Below, one piece after another: positions 20,419 to 29,607 of a stretch of DNA of 64,000 nt (positions are counted from its first letter, which is position 1; each line of letters begins with the position of its first letter). A program made the translations under genes and the position numbers. The notes under the pieces are model-generated. The model saw only the letters and a list, made by a program, of their open reading frames with translations. It made no database searches and was not told where the DNA came from. The DNA is from Methanobacterium sp. PtaB.Bin024 (lineage in GTDB: Archaea; Methanobacteriota; Methanobacteria; Methanobacteriales; Methanobacteriaceae), in the NCBI GenBank assembly GCA_002067065.1, contig MVPY01000043.1:72501-136500 (forward strand), given 5' to 3'.

Positions 20419-22941
20419 ATGAAATGGAAGAAGTTAAGTGTAGATGAAACTTTAGAAAATCTTAATACTAATATTAATGGTTTAAGCAGTTCTGAAGCCC
20501 AAAAACGCCTCTCAGAACATGGTAAAAACGAATTAGTTGAGGAAAAAAAGGCAGGACCAATTCAGATATTTTTAGGTCAGTTCATGGATATCCTTATCCT
20601 CATACTGATCATAGCAGCTGTTGCCGCCTATTATGTTGGAGATACACTGGATGCAATTGTCATACTGATTGTAGTACTTATAAATGCTGTTGTTGGATTC
20701 ATCCAGGAGTACAGGGCTGAAAAGGCAATGGAAAAGCTAAAAGGCCTTATATCTGCTGAGGCGGTGGTTATACGTGATGGTCAGGAACAGAAAGTACCTG
20801 CAGGAGAACTCACTCTGGGAGATATTGTACTCTTAGAAGAGGGAGACAATGTACCTGCTGATCTCAGGATAATTAAAAGTTACGACCTTCTTATAGATGA
20901 ATCTGCCATGACAGGCGAATCTTTACCTGTTGAAAAGCATCCTAACATCCTATCATCTGATGACCATGGCACAGAGAACATGGCATTTATGGAAACTGAT
21001 GTTGCATCTGGTCGTGGAAAAGGAGTGGTTGTAGAAATTGGTATGGATACTGAGATTGGTAAAATCGCAGAGATGATCCAGGAAGAGGAGGAAGAAACAC
21101 CCTTACAGCAAAAAATAGCTGGTCTCGGGAAAACTCTGGGTTTACTGGCTGTTTTAGTATGTTCTATTGTGTTTGCACTTGAATATTTCCAGGGATCACC
21201 CCTGGTGGATACTTTCATGACTGCAGTTTCCCTGGCTGTGGCAGCAGTCCCTGAAGGTCTTCCTGCAATTTTAACCCTCACACTGGCCCTGGGAATGCAG
21301 AGAATGGCTAAAAGTAATGCTATTGTCCGTAAACTCCTTGCAGTAGAGACTCTCGGGTCATGTAACGTTATATGCACGGATAAAACAGGAACACTCACCT
21401 TAAATCAGATGACTGTCCGTGATGTCAGTGTAAACGACACAGAAATGGTTTACAAAATATCTGCACTGTGTAATAATGCCACCCAGTCTGATAAAAAAGT
21501 TTTAGGGGATCCAACTGATGCAGCCCTCCTTCTATATGCCGATAGTAATGGTTATAACCGGAAGGAATTGGAGGAGAAATATCCTCGATTAATGGAGATT
21601 CCATTAGACAGCACAAGGAAGAGGATGACCACTGTCAATCAAATTGATGGAAACCGATATATCCTGATTAAGGGAGCTCCCGAGGTTCTTTTGAAAAGAT
21701 GTTCTGAAGTTGAGAGTGAGAATGGTGTTTGTTCAATTAAACCTGAAGACACGGATGCAGCCATAAAAAATCTGAATGAAATGACTGGAAGAGCACTCCG
21801 TGTTTTGGGATTTGCTTATCGTAAACTAGAACCTGAAGAAGACTTAGAAGATAAAGAAGCTCTGGAAAAGGATTTAATCTTCGTTGGTTTGGTGGGTATG
21901 ATGGACCCACCACGAGAAGAAGCTAAAAATGCCATAGCAACTGCTAAAAAAGCAGGTATAAAAGTGGTGATGATCACTGGAGACCACAAGGACACTGCTG
22001 TAGCCATTGCCCGGGAAATTGATCTTGCAGAAGGTAACATAGTCGCCCTCACAGGTTCAGATCTGGACGCACTCAGTGACCAGGAATTTGAAAACATGGT
22101 GGACGATGTTAGTGTTTATGCCAGAGTGTTCCCTGAACAGAAAGTCCGCATTGTGGAAACCCTTAAAAAGAAAGGTAATGTTGCATCAATGACAGGGGAT
22201 GGAGTAAATGACGCTCCTGCACTTAAAAAAGCAGCGATTGGTGTGGCCATGGGCAGTGGTACTGATGTGGCTAAGGAATCTGCGGACATGCTACTTCAGG
22301 ATGACAACTTTGCCACCATTGTCAAGGCAGTGCGTGAAGGACGTACCATATTTGACAACATACGCAGGTTTGTGCGGTTCCAGCTTTCCACTAACATTGG
22401 AGCCATAGTCACCATAACTTCTGCATCAATAATGGGCTTGCCAGTTCCCTTCAACCCCATACAGGTTTTATGGATAAATATAATAATGGACGGACCTCCT
22501 GCTCAATCATTGGGAGTTGAACCACCTGAAAAAGGGGTGATGGAACGCCCACCTATAAAAGAAGACATCATACCCCGAAGAAACATTATAAAGATAGTTA
22601 TTGCTGGAGTGGTTATGAGTGTAGGGACCCTGGCACTTTACTATTACATGTTAAGTACTGGTGCGGATTTAACCAAGGCCATGACCATGGCTTTCACAGT
22701 ATTTGTGATGTACCAGATATTCAACGTGTTTAACTGTCGTTCTGATGGAGGATTTTCCAATAAATTCTTCTTTGTAGCGGTTGGAGCTTCAGTTCTATTA
22801 CAATTAGGGGTGATATATCTCCCATTCTTACAGGGAATCTTTCGAACAACCGCCCTCGGTGGAATTGAATGGGTTTTAATCCTGCTGGTTGCATGTACAA
22901 TATTTATCAGTAACTGGTTGGCTGAGAGATTCATCAAATGA
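20419..22941 (+). CDS. P-type cation-transporting ATPase (P2, calcium-pump-like)
   Basis: An 840-residue ion pump. It shows the N-terminal cation ATPase domain, the actuator TGES loop (AMTGESLPVEK near residue 164), PEGLP in transmembrane segment 4, the phosphorylation site DKTGTLT near residue 320, KGAPE in the nucleotide domain, and the hinge MTGDGVNDAPALK near 594. Transmembrane helices lie near residues 55-100, 240-290 and in the C-terminal 200 residues. PEGLP and GVNDAP fit the P2 group (calcium or sodium/potassium-like); the ion cannot be fixed by eye. Confidence 0.92.
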   Translation: MKWKKLSVDETLENLNTNINGLSSSEAQKRLSEHGKNELVEEKKAGPIQIFLGQFMDILILILIIAAVAAYYVGDTLDAIVILIVVLINAVVGFIQEYRAEKAMEKLKGLISAEAVVIRDGQEQKVPAGELTLGDIVLLEEGDNVPADLRIIKSYDLLIDESAMTGESLPVEKHPNILSSDDHGTENMAFMETDVASGRGKGVVVEIGMDTEIGKIAEMIQEEEEETPLQQKIAGLGKTLGLLAVLVCSIVFALEYFQGSPLVDTFMTAVSLAVAAVPEGLPAILTLTLALGMQRMAKSNAIVRKLLAVETLGSCNVICTDKTGTLTLNQMTVRDVSVNDTEMVYKISALCNNATQSDKKVLGDPTDAALLLYADSNGYNRKELEEKYPRLMEIPLDSTRKRMTTVNQIDGNRYILIKGAPEVLLKRCSEVESENGVCSIKPEDTDAAIKNLNEMTGRALRVLGFAYRKLEPEEDLEDKEALEKDLIFVGLVGMMDPPREEAKNAIATAKKAGIKVVMITGDHKDTAVAIAREIDLAEGNIVALTGSDLDALSDQEFENMVDDVSVYARVFPEQKVRIVETLKKKGNVASMTGDGVNDAPALKKAAIGVAMGSGTDVAKESADMLLQDDNFATIVKAVREGRTIFDNIRRFVRFQLSTNIGAIVTITSASIMGLPVPFNPIQVLWINIIMDGPPAQSLGVEPPEKGVMERPPIKEDIIPRRNIIKIVIAGVVMSVGTLALYYYMLSTGADLTKAMTMAFTVFVMYQIFNVFNCRSDGGFSNKFFFVAVGASVLLQLGVIYLPFLQGIFRTTALGGIEWVLILLVACTIFISNWLAERFIK

Positions 22942-23054
22942 ATCTATTCATATAAATTTGTGGATTTCCAAATTCTTTGATCTAAAGGAGTTAAATAACT
23001 GAAACCTAATAAATGACTAAATCACCGAATAATGGGTAAAAAGAGGTTCATAAA

Positions 23055-23855
23055 ATGAATATAATGGTAATGGCAGGGACCAGTGACGCCAGAAAGATTA
23101 TCAGGGAACTTTCACGCGTAAAAGATGTCAATATTCTGGCCACTGCCACCACCAGCCATGGAGCAGACCTAGCCAGAACTTCAGGTGCAGATAATGTTCT
23201 GGAAGGAAGGTTTGATTCAGATAAATTGGCAGAAATAATCAAAGATAATCATATTGGGTTTTTAATAGACGCCACTCATCCTTTCGCGTCTGAAGCCACC
23301 CGAAATGCTATTCGTGCCTCTGATATTACCAGAGCAGAGTACATAAGGTTTGAAAGACCTCCAACTGAACTTCCAAATAGTGAACTTGTCTACCAATGTT
23401 CTTCTTTTGAAGATGCAGTTTCTAAGATTCTCCAAATTCTAAATCAAGCTTATAATAATTCTGATGAAACCGGGAAAATTTTTCATCTGGCAGGGGTGAA
23501 CACCCTCCATTATCTCAATCAGAAAATTCCAGGAGAAATGATTGTTGCCAGAATCCTTCCTTCTGTTTATTCTGTGAAAAAATGTTTAAAGCTTGGCATT
23601 CCACATAAAAACATTGTTGCCATGGAAGGAACCTTTTCTCCAGAATTTAATAGTATCCTAATGGAAGAATATAGGATTGGGGTGGTTTTAACCAAAGAAA
23701 GTGGGCAGAGTGGAGGCACTTGGTCAAAAATTCAGGCGGCTATTGATCTAGATATACCCGTGGTAATTGTTATGCGGCCGAAGATTGTTGAACTTCAGGG
23801 AAAACCAGTGTTTGATGATGTTAAATTACTTTGTGATGAAGTTTTGTTGAAATGA
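23055..23855 (+). CDS. cbiJ: Cobalt-precorrin-6A reductase
   Basis: Reduces cobalt-precorrin-6A in the anaerobic cobalamin pathway. The 266 residues show the family's start MVMAGTSDARKIIREL, then LIDATHPFASEATRNA near residue 75, YIRFERPP, and the C-terminal GVVLTKESGQSGGTWSKIQAA with VVIVMRP. The ATG has an AGAGGT site. Its partners in B12 synthesis are elsewhere except cbiP at 50.8 kb. It is a single rightward gene. Confidence 0.9.
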   Translation: MNIMVMAGTSDARKIIRELSRVKDVNILATATTSHGADLARTSGADNVLEGRFDSDKLAEIIKDNHIGFLIDATHPFASEATRNAIRASDITRAEYIRFERPPTELPNSELVYQCSSFEDAVSKILQILNQAYNNSDETGKIFHLAGVNTLHYLNQKIPGEMIVARILPSVYSVKKCLKLGIPHKNIVAMEGTFSPEFNSILMEEYRIGVVLTKESGQSGGTWSKIQAAIDLDIPVVIVMRPKIVELQGKPVFDDVKLLCDEVLLK

Positions 23856-24183
23856 TTAGTGGTTTCTTGCAATAATTAGTACTCTTTTGGAATAGTGGCA
23901 AAAATGAATTTTTAGTTAGGCAGATTAAATGGAAAATCTAACTATTGATCTGATTAAATAGAATAGATAAGCCTCAGCTCGCCCATCAGTCATCACAGTT
24001 TCAGAGCTCATAGGGTTCATCATTGGCTTAGTGAGTTATTTATGAGTTTCAGACTACTCCATTATATCATGAATGGTCATGTTCATAATATAAATTTTGC
24101 CTAAGATGATTCTGTAAGAGATAATAACTATTAAATAACAAGGGATCATTACTAATTTTTAAATTTCACTCTTTTTGAATGAT
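23856..24183. other. Intergenic region holding a guide RNA
   Basis: About 328 bases between cbiJ and a leftward lipoprotein gene. The central part is noticeably richer in G and C than its flanks and holds the box C/D RNA described separately. The rest is AT-rich with no ORF. Confidence 0.5.
23968..24030 (-). ncRNA. Box C/D guide RNA (2'-O-methylation guide)
   Basis: A 63-base RNA with every element of an archaeal double-guide C/D sRNA, read on the - strand. A 6-bp terminal stem (TAAGCC with GGCTTA) encloses box C ATGATGA, a 12-base guide ACCCTATGAGCT, box D' CTGA, four bases, box C' GTGATGA, a 12-base guide CTGATGGGCGAG, and box D CTGA. By the D+5 rule the target bases would be the fifth in AGCUCAUAGGGU and in CUCGCCCAUCAG. 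The second target recalls the A-loop region of 23S rRNA, from memory only. A TATA-like GATATAAT lies at 24062-24069 upstream. Confidence 0.88.
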
Positions 24184-24711
24184 TTACTTGATCTTAATGG
24201 AATTTAATAGAACATTTAGTGCAGGTTCAACTTGGGAATAGTAGGTATGTTCCATGGACTCAGTTGAAGTGATAATATAAGTCTGATTGTTTTCCTCAAA
24301 CACAACCACCACAGAGTAGAAATCAGGACCAATCAAAAGAACATCACCCTGCCCGGTGTTTTTAAATAATAATTTCTCCCCTTCTATTCCATTAACTTTA
24401 ACTGGTTCACGGGTTACCACCTGAAACCGAGGATACTCAGTGGGGTAATTATCGATGTATCCATCAATAATTTCAGCTGGTTGGAGATCAGTACTGTGAA
24501 TATAAATTATGGGATAATTTGCATGTACTGGCCTTAAACTAGCCAGTTCGTCACTGAATTTAGTTTTGTCCACAGACCAGTTCTCTGGTACTGTGAAACT
24601 GATTAAATCATTTTCATAATTTTTTTCAGGAGTAGTACAGCCGGATATAATAACAATGATGAAAATAAGTCCAATGGTGGGAATAATTTTCCATGGTGAT
24701 TCTTTTTTCAT
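24184..24711 (-). CDS. PsbP-like lipoprotein
   Basis: A 175-residue exported protein. It has a short basic N-terminus, a hydrophobic segment (residues about 9-24) and a lipobox-like ISGCT, so it is probably membrane-anchored through a lipid on the cysteine at residue 25 or so. The mature part (LISFTVPENWSVDKT, EGEKLLFKN, INSIKIK-like ending) resembles PsbP-related domains that are common in methanogen lipoproteins. Function unknown. It begins a stretch of small surface and zinc-ribbon proteins. Confidence 0.65.
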   Translation of the reverse strand: MKKESPWKIIPTIGLIFIIVIISGCTTPEKNYENDLISFTVPENWSVDKTKFSDELASLRPVHANYPIIYIHSTDLQPAEIIDGYIDNYPTEYPRFQVVTREPVKVNGIEGEKLLFKNTGQGDVLLIGPDFYSVVVVFEENNQTYIITSTESMEHTYYSQVEPALNVLLNSIKIK

Positions 24712-24791
24712 GGTATCACTATTACAATTTTAAGGATTTATTTCTTTTATTATGTGTAAAAGTAAAAGGGAGGGGATGGAATACAATTTGA

Positions 24792-25170
24792 TTACAATAT
24801 TTTTGGTAAATATCTTCCAATTATTGACAAACCTACAATAGCTGCTATTCCTGCCATTAAAAATAATAAGGACTGATTATTATAGTTTCTAATTTTTGGA
24901 TTGATTGGACAGCTAAATAGGATATTATGGCCAGTATTCCTAATACAAAACATATAACCTCTTTAATTTTGTTATCTGCCTGTAATAATTCATTTATTTT
25001 TTTAAAAAAGTCAGTCCAATAATTATTATTAATGCCCCTATAATGGTAACTATAAGACTGTTACCAAGGAATATCCTTGAGATAAAAATTATCAGCCCTG
25101 CAAAGATCAACACAAAACCCAACATCTTGTTCTTGTGATCTTTCTTCTTATCAATAATCGAATCTGACAT
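24792..25170 (-). pseudogene. Frameshifted gene for a four-helix membrane protein
   Basis: Starting at the ATG at 25170, with GGAGGAG upstream, the frame gives 58 residues with two hydrophobic helices and stops at 24994. The reading continues convincingly in other frames: after an A-rich run near 25000 comes INELLQADNKIKEVICFVLG with a third helix, and after a second shift near 24875 comes NQSLLFLMAGIAAIVGLS with a fourth helix, ending at a TAA at 24792. Joined, this would be about 125 residues. Either the gene is decayed by two indels or the assembly has homopolymer errors; a real short 58-residue protein remains possible. Confidence 0.6.
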
Positions 25171-25401
25171 TCAAAACTCCTCCATATTCAAACTATTAAA
25201 TAAATTAAAAATCTTTATTTATATTAATATAGCTATCCAAAATTATCTTCTTAAGTTATGATATTAAAGTATAATTTTTATAATGGGTTTAAACTAGATT
25301 AAAACTTAAATAAGCAAGAAAAAATTGTTAAAACTTTAAATAAGTTAATTTTAATAAATGATTATTAGTAAACTGGAGTTATGATGAGGAGTTATGCTAA
25401 T

Positions 25402-25947
25402 ATGAATGAGGAAATATTTTGTCCCTACTGCGGAGCTAAAACACCGAATTTTAATTTTTGTGCTAACTGTGGAAAGTCACTTAAAGATCTTGAAGATGAA
25501 AACCCATTGGAGAGTTCAGTTAATTCTGAAGAAATCATTATAGCTGCACTAACTGCATCTGATTCATCAAAAAGCAGGTTTCGTGGTAAACCTAAAAACC
25601 TTTTTTTCACCACTAACTATATTTTAGAAGATGAAGGATCCAGCGTAGGGATTTTTGGTAACACTATGGATATGGAATACGGTGGAGATTTGATCCAAGA
25701 AGAAATAAATGAAAAAATAGATATAAAAGAGATACAGCAGGAAAACCCTAATTTAAAGGTAATTCCTTACAGTGAAATCGAAAAAGCTGAATTTCAAGTT
25801 ACTCGTTTTCTTGTTTACTTGGAGATAAAGGCCCCTTCATTCACACCAAAATATGTTCTCGGGGCTAAAAAATATGGTGACCAGTTTTTGGATAAAATTC
25901 GAAATTTTCTTGAACCTAAAATTGGCGATAGGTTCATTGTCAAATAA
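25402..25947 (+). CDS. Zinc-ribbon protein with a C-terminal PH-like domain
   Basis: About 181 residues. The N-terminus is a zinc ribbon (FCPYCGAK...FCANCGK, residues 5-25), then a charged linker, then a beta-rich domain with FFTTNYILEDEG and VIPYSEIEKAEFQVTRFLVYLEIK, similar in pattern to PH-like domains. The C-terminus IGDRFIVK matches the ending LGDKVIIEK of the protein at 28458-29081, so the two are paralogues. The ATG at 25402 gives a family-like start (MNEEIFCPYCG); an upstream ATG at 25381 is the alternative. Function unknown. Confidence 0.65.
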   Translation: MNEEIFCPYCGAKTPNFNFCANCGKSLKDLEDENPLESSVNSEEIIIAALTASDSSKSRFRGKPKNLFFTTNYILEDEGSSVGIFGNTMDMEYGGDLIQEEINEKIDIKEIQQENPNLKVIPYSEIEKAEFQVTRFLVYLEIKAPSFTPKYVLGAKKYGDQFLDKIRNFLEPKIGDRFIVK

Positions 25948-26000
25948 GATTATTTTGTTCAAATTTTATTTTTCTACAACAATTCGATTTTTTCATTTTT

Positions 26001-27212
26001 TCATCTTTTCAATCTGGAAAAAACGTTTTGGGCACTCAAATTAAGGCTCTTGATTTCGTTAGGAGAATTTACTTGGAGAATTATTTTGAAATATCCAAGT
26101 TGTCCTGGTTGAAACTCATCGATAACTTTTTCCTCATTTTTATTAGTGTAAATATCTGTCCGTTCGCTAGTAGTGGAGTCACTATATCCAATTAAGCGCA
26201 CAATGTTTCCAGAAGCATTATAGCCAGTGGCATTTATTTCAGTATATTTTACAGAAACATTTCCCTTATTTTTAATGTAACCTTCTATTGTCAGATATCC
26301 AGAACGTGGATTATCATAAACAGCTGTTACATTGGAAAACTCTAGGCCTGGTATCTCAGAAGATGTTGTGATGTGGGATGGATCAATTGGTACCTGAGAT
26401 TCAGGACCAAACCCAGCCCATAAACCAACTGCTAGGACTAAAAATATGAGTATGACTGCAGAAAATCGGTATTTATTCTGATTTTTAACCCAGGTTCCTA
26501 AACCACTAATTTCAGATGGTTCTGTTATATGTGGGATCACGCGATTTAAACTGTTCAATATTTCCTGGTTTATAGGTATGTTAATTTTACTCCCCCTCCA
26601 ATCAAATCGGAAACAGGGACTAGTGAATAATAAATGAGTACACCAATCTACCTCGGGGTTTTTGATATTTTCCAATTTATAATTCTGAGGAGGTAAACGT
26701 TCACGATGCCAGGCCCAACTATCTCCATCATCATAATCAGCATCTCTCGTGATACGGGTTTTAAAAACTCGTATATATTCTTGAGTTACTTCCACAAACT
26801 CTGATTTCATCTTCCAGTAACCCAATGAATTTTTTAGGGGATATCCGCAATTAAAACAGTAATCTTCATCTGAAACCATATTTTCGCAACTGGCACACTG
26901 CCTGCTTTTAAGACCACCGAATAAAATTCTAATAACAAACCTTTGGACTAGCCTTTTGGCCCTGCTAGAAAATATGAAAATAGCCAGGCCTAATAAAATA
27001 AAAAAGGTGATAAAAAGGGTGTTGTTATTGCGAACAGATTCTCCGAAAAAAAACAGGAGAATTATCACTGCTATGAATAATACTATGCCAATGGCATTGA
27101 GGACATTAAAAATACGCTGGAAATTTTTCTCTTCAGAAAGAACTTCACCACACCTATCACAATTATCCGGATTATTTTCTAATTTTTTACCACATTTTGG
27201 ACAGAAAACCAA
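26001..27212 (-). CDS. Membrane protein with two zinc ribbons and a C-terminal FxLYD-like domain
   Basis: About 403 residues. There is an N-terminal zinc ribbon (VFCPKCGKK...CDRCGE), two hydrophobic helices (residues about 35-85), a second zinc ribbon (CASCENMVSDEDYCFNCG), a soluble central part, a third helix (FSAVILIFLVLAVGLWAGF) and an extracellular beta-rich domain of about 120 residues with RSGYLTIEGYIKNKGN, resembling FxLYD domains. TTG at 27212 is preferred, with GGTG five bases upstream and a start aligned to the sister protein; an ATG at 27242 is possible. Function unknown. Confidence 0.65.
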   Translation of the reverse strand: MVFCPKCGKKLENNPDNCDRCGEVLSEEKNFQRIFNVLNAIGIVLFIAVIILLFFFGESVRNNNTLFITFFILLGLAIFIFSSRAKRLVQRFVIRILFGGLKSRQCASCENMVSDEDYCFNCGYPLKNSLGYWKMKSEFVEVTQEYIRVFKTRITRDADYDDGDSWAWHRERLPPQNYKLENIKNPEVDWCTHLLFTSPCFRFDWRGSKINIPINQEILNSLNRVIPHITEPSEISGLGTWVKNQNKYRFSAVILIFLVLAVGLWAGFGPESQVPIDPSHITTSSEIPGLEFSNVTAVYDNPRSGYLTIEGYIKNKGNVSVKYTEINATGYNASGNIVRLIGYSDSTTSERTDIYTNKNEEKVIDEFQPGQLGYFKIILQVNSPNEIKSLNLSAQNVFSRLKR

Positions 27213-27383
27213 ATTCACACCTTCTCCATTAATGTTAATCATCTTCCAACGTTCATAAAAAACTACAATATAGTTATTTTCAAAAAATTTTGTTATTTTT
27301 TTATAAACATTATTAGAAACACCTGTAAAAGATTAAATCACATCTTGTACAGTTTTATTAGTTTTTAAAATAAATCTTTTTTA

Positions 27384-27421
27384 TAAAAAAAGGAGTAAGT
27401 GAAGTACTAATAGTACTCACT
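27384..27421 (-). terminator. Hairpin plus T-tract downstream of the small lipoprotein gene
   Basis: The arms GTGAGTACT and AGTACTTCAC (as read on the - strand) form a hairpin of about nine pairs with one bulged base, followed within a few bases by a run of seven T. It lies 25 bases after the stop of the leftward lipoprotein gene, so it is a likely intrinsic-type terminator. Confidence 0.65.
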
Positions 27422-27445
27422 ATTTTATTTATTCTCTTTCAATGG

Positions 27446-27802
27446 TTAAGGAGTTAAATAGACGCTGATCCAGGCATCATCTAATTCTCCACCTGTAGAT
27501 TCAACGGAACTATTTCCCTCTTGGATAGTTTCATCTCCTCTAATTAACGACAATTTCAGTGTATCATTGCTGGGTTCTGTTTTTTCAACATGAATTTTTA
27601 AACTACCAGTCATGCTACCTAGATCAATTGTTTCATCACCAGTACCTTCTATGTTCTGGGTTCCCGATTCATCTGTTGTTATTGTACCATTCCAACTACC
27701 TGGATAGCTTACAACGAGTTTAAGTGGAGATGCCATACATCCGGATACAGCCACCACTGAACATACAAACATTATTAATAAACCTATTTTGATTTTTGAC
27801 AT
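27446..27802 (-). CDS. Small exported lipoprotein
   Basis: A 118-residue protein with a basic start (MSKIKIG), a hydrophobic segment and a lipobox-like VSGCMAS near residue 20, then a beta-rich, Thr- and Gly-rich mature part (SWNGTITTDESGTQNIEGTGDETIDLG). It is probably anchored outside the membrane. The ATG at 27802 is chosen because GGGGAGG lies just upstream; a longer frame adds 13 residues. No function is recognised. Confidence 0.65.
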   Translation of the reverse strand: MSKIKIGLLIMFVCSVVAVSGCMASPLKLVVSYPGSWNGTITTDESGTQNIEGTGDETIDLGSMTGSLKIHVEKTEPSNDTLKLSLIRGDETIQEGNSSVESTGGELDDAWISVYLTP

Positions 27803-28457
27803 GTTTAAGCCTCCCCTATTAGGATATACAAATAATCCCAATTGGATAATATTAAATAATCATTGAACTAATCTTTAACTTAAACTTTTGGGACCAATTT
27901 TAAACACTTCATTTTTGCAGAGAAGGTCGTATTTAAAGAAGGGGCTATAATTATCACTAATATCATTAAATAATATCATAAAAAAATACTAAAAGCAATT
28001 ATGTGATGAATCCAAAAATTATGTGGCGAGTATAATTAACTTAAGGTTGAAAAACTGAACATCAGCGTGTCATCTGGTCTGAAACAACTTGGATGTAATA
28101 ATAAAATTAAAATGTTCTATAATAAATAGTAAAAGTGAATCAAATTCTTTTAATAATAAAAATAGCAGTATAAAATCTTCTAAAAAAATAAGAAGACAGA
28201 TCTAGTTTAAAACTAGATTAACCTTTAATAATCTTGAAAATAACCATACAAAATTAGCAAAGCGTCTCCAGTTCTTACCCTTTCCAAACGTTAATGTTTA
28301 TAGGATCAACCTTTAATAAAATAAAAGGCTTAAAAAATTAAATTAATATTTTAAAAATAAAAAATAAGAAGATATCCTCCAAATATGTGGATTTTCTCTG
28401 TACATAACCGATCGATACTATAAATTGTGAATATAAAATCATTTAATAATTTTATTG
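27803..28457. other. Long AT-rich non-coding stretch with hairpins
   Basis: About 655 bases without a convincing gene. It contains a perfect inverted repeat at 28200-28218 (ATCTAGTTT and AAACTAGAT around one base) followed on the - strand by a T-rich tract, a smaller hairpin at 28176-28196, a pair of short direct copies of AACCTTTAATAA near 28221 and 28308, and one copy of a dispersed 3'-end repeat at 28353-28414. A 30-codon frame near 28220-28310 is too short to call. Confidence 0.5.
28353..28414 (-). repeat. Dispersed 3'-end repeat, copy A
   Basis: One of three related elements of about 60 bases, placed 3' of the leftward zinc-ribbon gene. Read on the - strand it has GTTATGTAC, a short spacer with GGAGGATAT, then CTTCTTATTTTTTATTTTT. 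The other copies are at 29402-29466 and 35660-35720. It probably acts as a terminator or mRNA-end element. Confidence 0.6.
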
Positions 28458-29081
28458 TCATTTTTCTATAATCACTTTATCCCCTAGAATAGTGGGAATT
28501 GTCTCTAGATATTGTTTGTATTTTTTTAATTCCAAGCTTGCAAACTTGTATTTATCCGCACTGGTTTCAATGGTTATGTATGAAGTTCGTAAAGTTTTTT
28601 GCTTGTTCATAAATAGATTCATGATTTCAGTATAAGGTATTATATGGATACTTGGATCTTGGGCTGCTAGTTCTTGGAAGTTATTTTCAATAGATTCTCT
28701 TTTAGAACTCGAAAGTTGTTTAGCGATACTATGACCAGCTTTTTTCCCCAAAACCCCACCAAAAACTCCGCCTGCAGAACTTGCAATTGATCCCATCATA
28801 TCAGCATTACCTAAAGTTGTTCCTTGACCTATGTAAATATTTTTGTTGGTAAAGTACAGAGACCTTCGTCTATCTCTTTTTGGCTTTGGATTGTTTTTAT
28901 TAATGATTTTGAGAGTTTCTTTAGTTGCAGAAACAAGTATGATTTCTTTAAGTATTTCTTTTTCAACATTTCCTTGGGTTTCCATTTGATCATCTACTAT
29001 AGTTTGTAGCTTCTGACCACATTCAGAACAGTAAACTGCAATATCATCATTTTCATTACCACAGTTGGGGCAAAAAACCAT
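28458..29081 (-). CDS. Zinc-ribbon protein with a glycine-rich middle and PH-like C-terminus
   Basis: About 207 residues: an N-terminal zinc ribbon (VFCPNCGNE...YCSECGQK), a linker, a beta-rich domain (RRSLYFTNKNIYIGQG), a glycine- and alanine-rich segment (ADMMGSIASSAGGVFGGVLG) that could touch a membrane, then IHIIPYTEIMNLFMNK and the ending LGDKVIIEK. The same order is seen in the protein at 25402-25947, so they are paralogues. The ATG at 29081 has GGAGG six bases upstream. Function unknown. Confidence 0.65.
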   Translation of the reverse strand: MVFCPNCGNENDDIAVYCSECGQKLQTIVDDQMETQGNVEKEILKEIILVSATKETLKIINKNNPKPKRDRRRSLYFTNKNIYIGQGTTLGNADMMGSIASSAGGVFGGVLGKKAGHSIAKQLSSSKRESIENNFQELAAQDPSIHIIPYTEIMNLFMNKQKTLRTSYITIETSADKYKFASLELKKYKQYLETIPTILGDKVIIEK

Positions 29082-29607
29082 TTGCATCCTCCCACAAAAC
29101 TTAAAACAATATTTTTCCAGTGTAATATTAGTAAGGCGTATCTAATTTTACCAATATAAATCTATTGGAAAAAAGAGAAATTGATTATCTGGCGATTTAA
29201 AAGTATATGAATGTTTGCATTGACTTATTTTTAAATAAGGCGTTTAAAATAAACGATGTGTAATGTAATGATAATTAATCTTAAAAACGAGAATAGGTTT
29301 GGAAACTTAGAATTTTTAGTATTAATATTTAATTTAATAATATTACTAATTTTAATACGATTGTGAATTGAATCAAATTTTAATAATATATGATATCAGT
29401 TAAAAATAAAAAATAATAGGATAGAATCCTCCAAATAAACTGCACTCTATCCGTACATAACTGATCCTATGCGTTATTTATCCTCTTTTTGATTTTTTTA
29501 GGTACTTATCTTTGTATAATTCTATCATTTATCAAATATAAATCTTTTTAAGGGGATTTTTAGGTTTTAATTCTTGTAGAATAGGGGGTTAAAGTAAATA
29601 ACTATTA
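29082..29607. other. AT-rich non-coding stretch
   Basis: About 526 bases with no supported gene. It contains an inverted repeat at 29224-29239 (CTTATTT and AAATAAG), an imperfect one near 29320-29350, and copy B of the dispersed 3'-end repeat at 29402-29466. Confidence 0.45.
29402..29466 (-). repeat. Dispersed 3'-end repeat, copy B
   Basis: Read on the - strand: GTTATGTACGGATAG, spacer, GGAGGATTCTATCC, then ATTATTTTTTATTTTT. GGATAGA and TCTATCC can form a 7-bp stem and AGGAT/ATCCT a nested one. It lies about 140 bases 3' of the UPF0305 gene. The first 15 bases closely match the end of the pan coding region in copy C. Confidence 0.6.

Noticed and set aside
27990..28090. A second box C/D RNA candidate (GTGATGA near 28002 and CTGA near 28055)
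   Set aside because: The boxes are about 50 bases apart, there is no box C'/D' pair at the right spacing and no closing stem.
28220..28310. A 30-codon - strand frame (GKGKNWRRFANFVWLFSR and on) that looks like a transposase C-terminus
   Set aside because: It is short, has no start codon or ribosome-binding site, and no inverted repeats or target duplications mark an insertion sequence.
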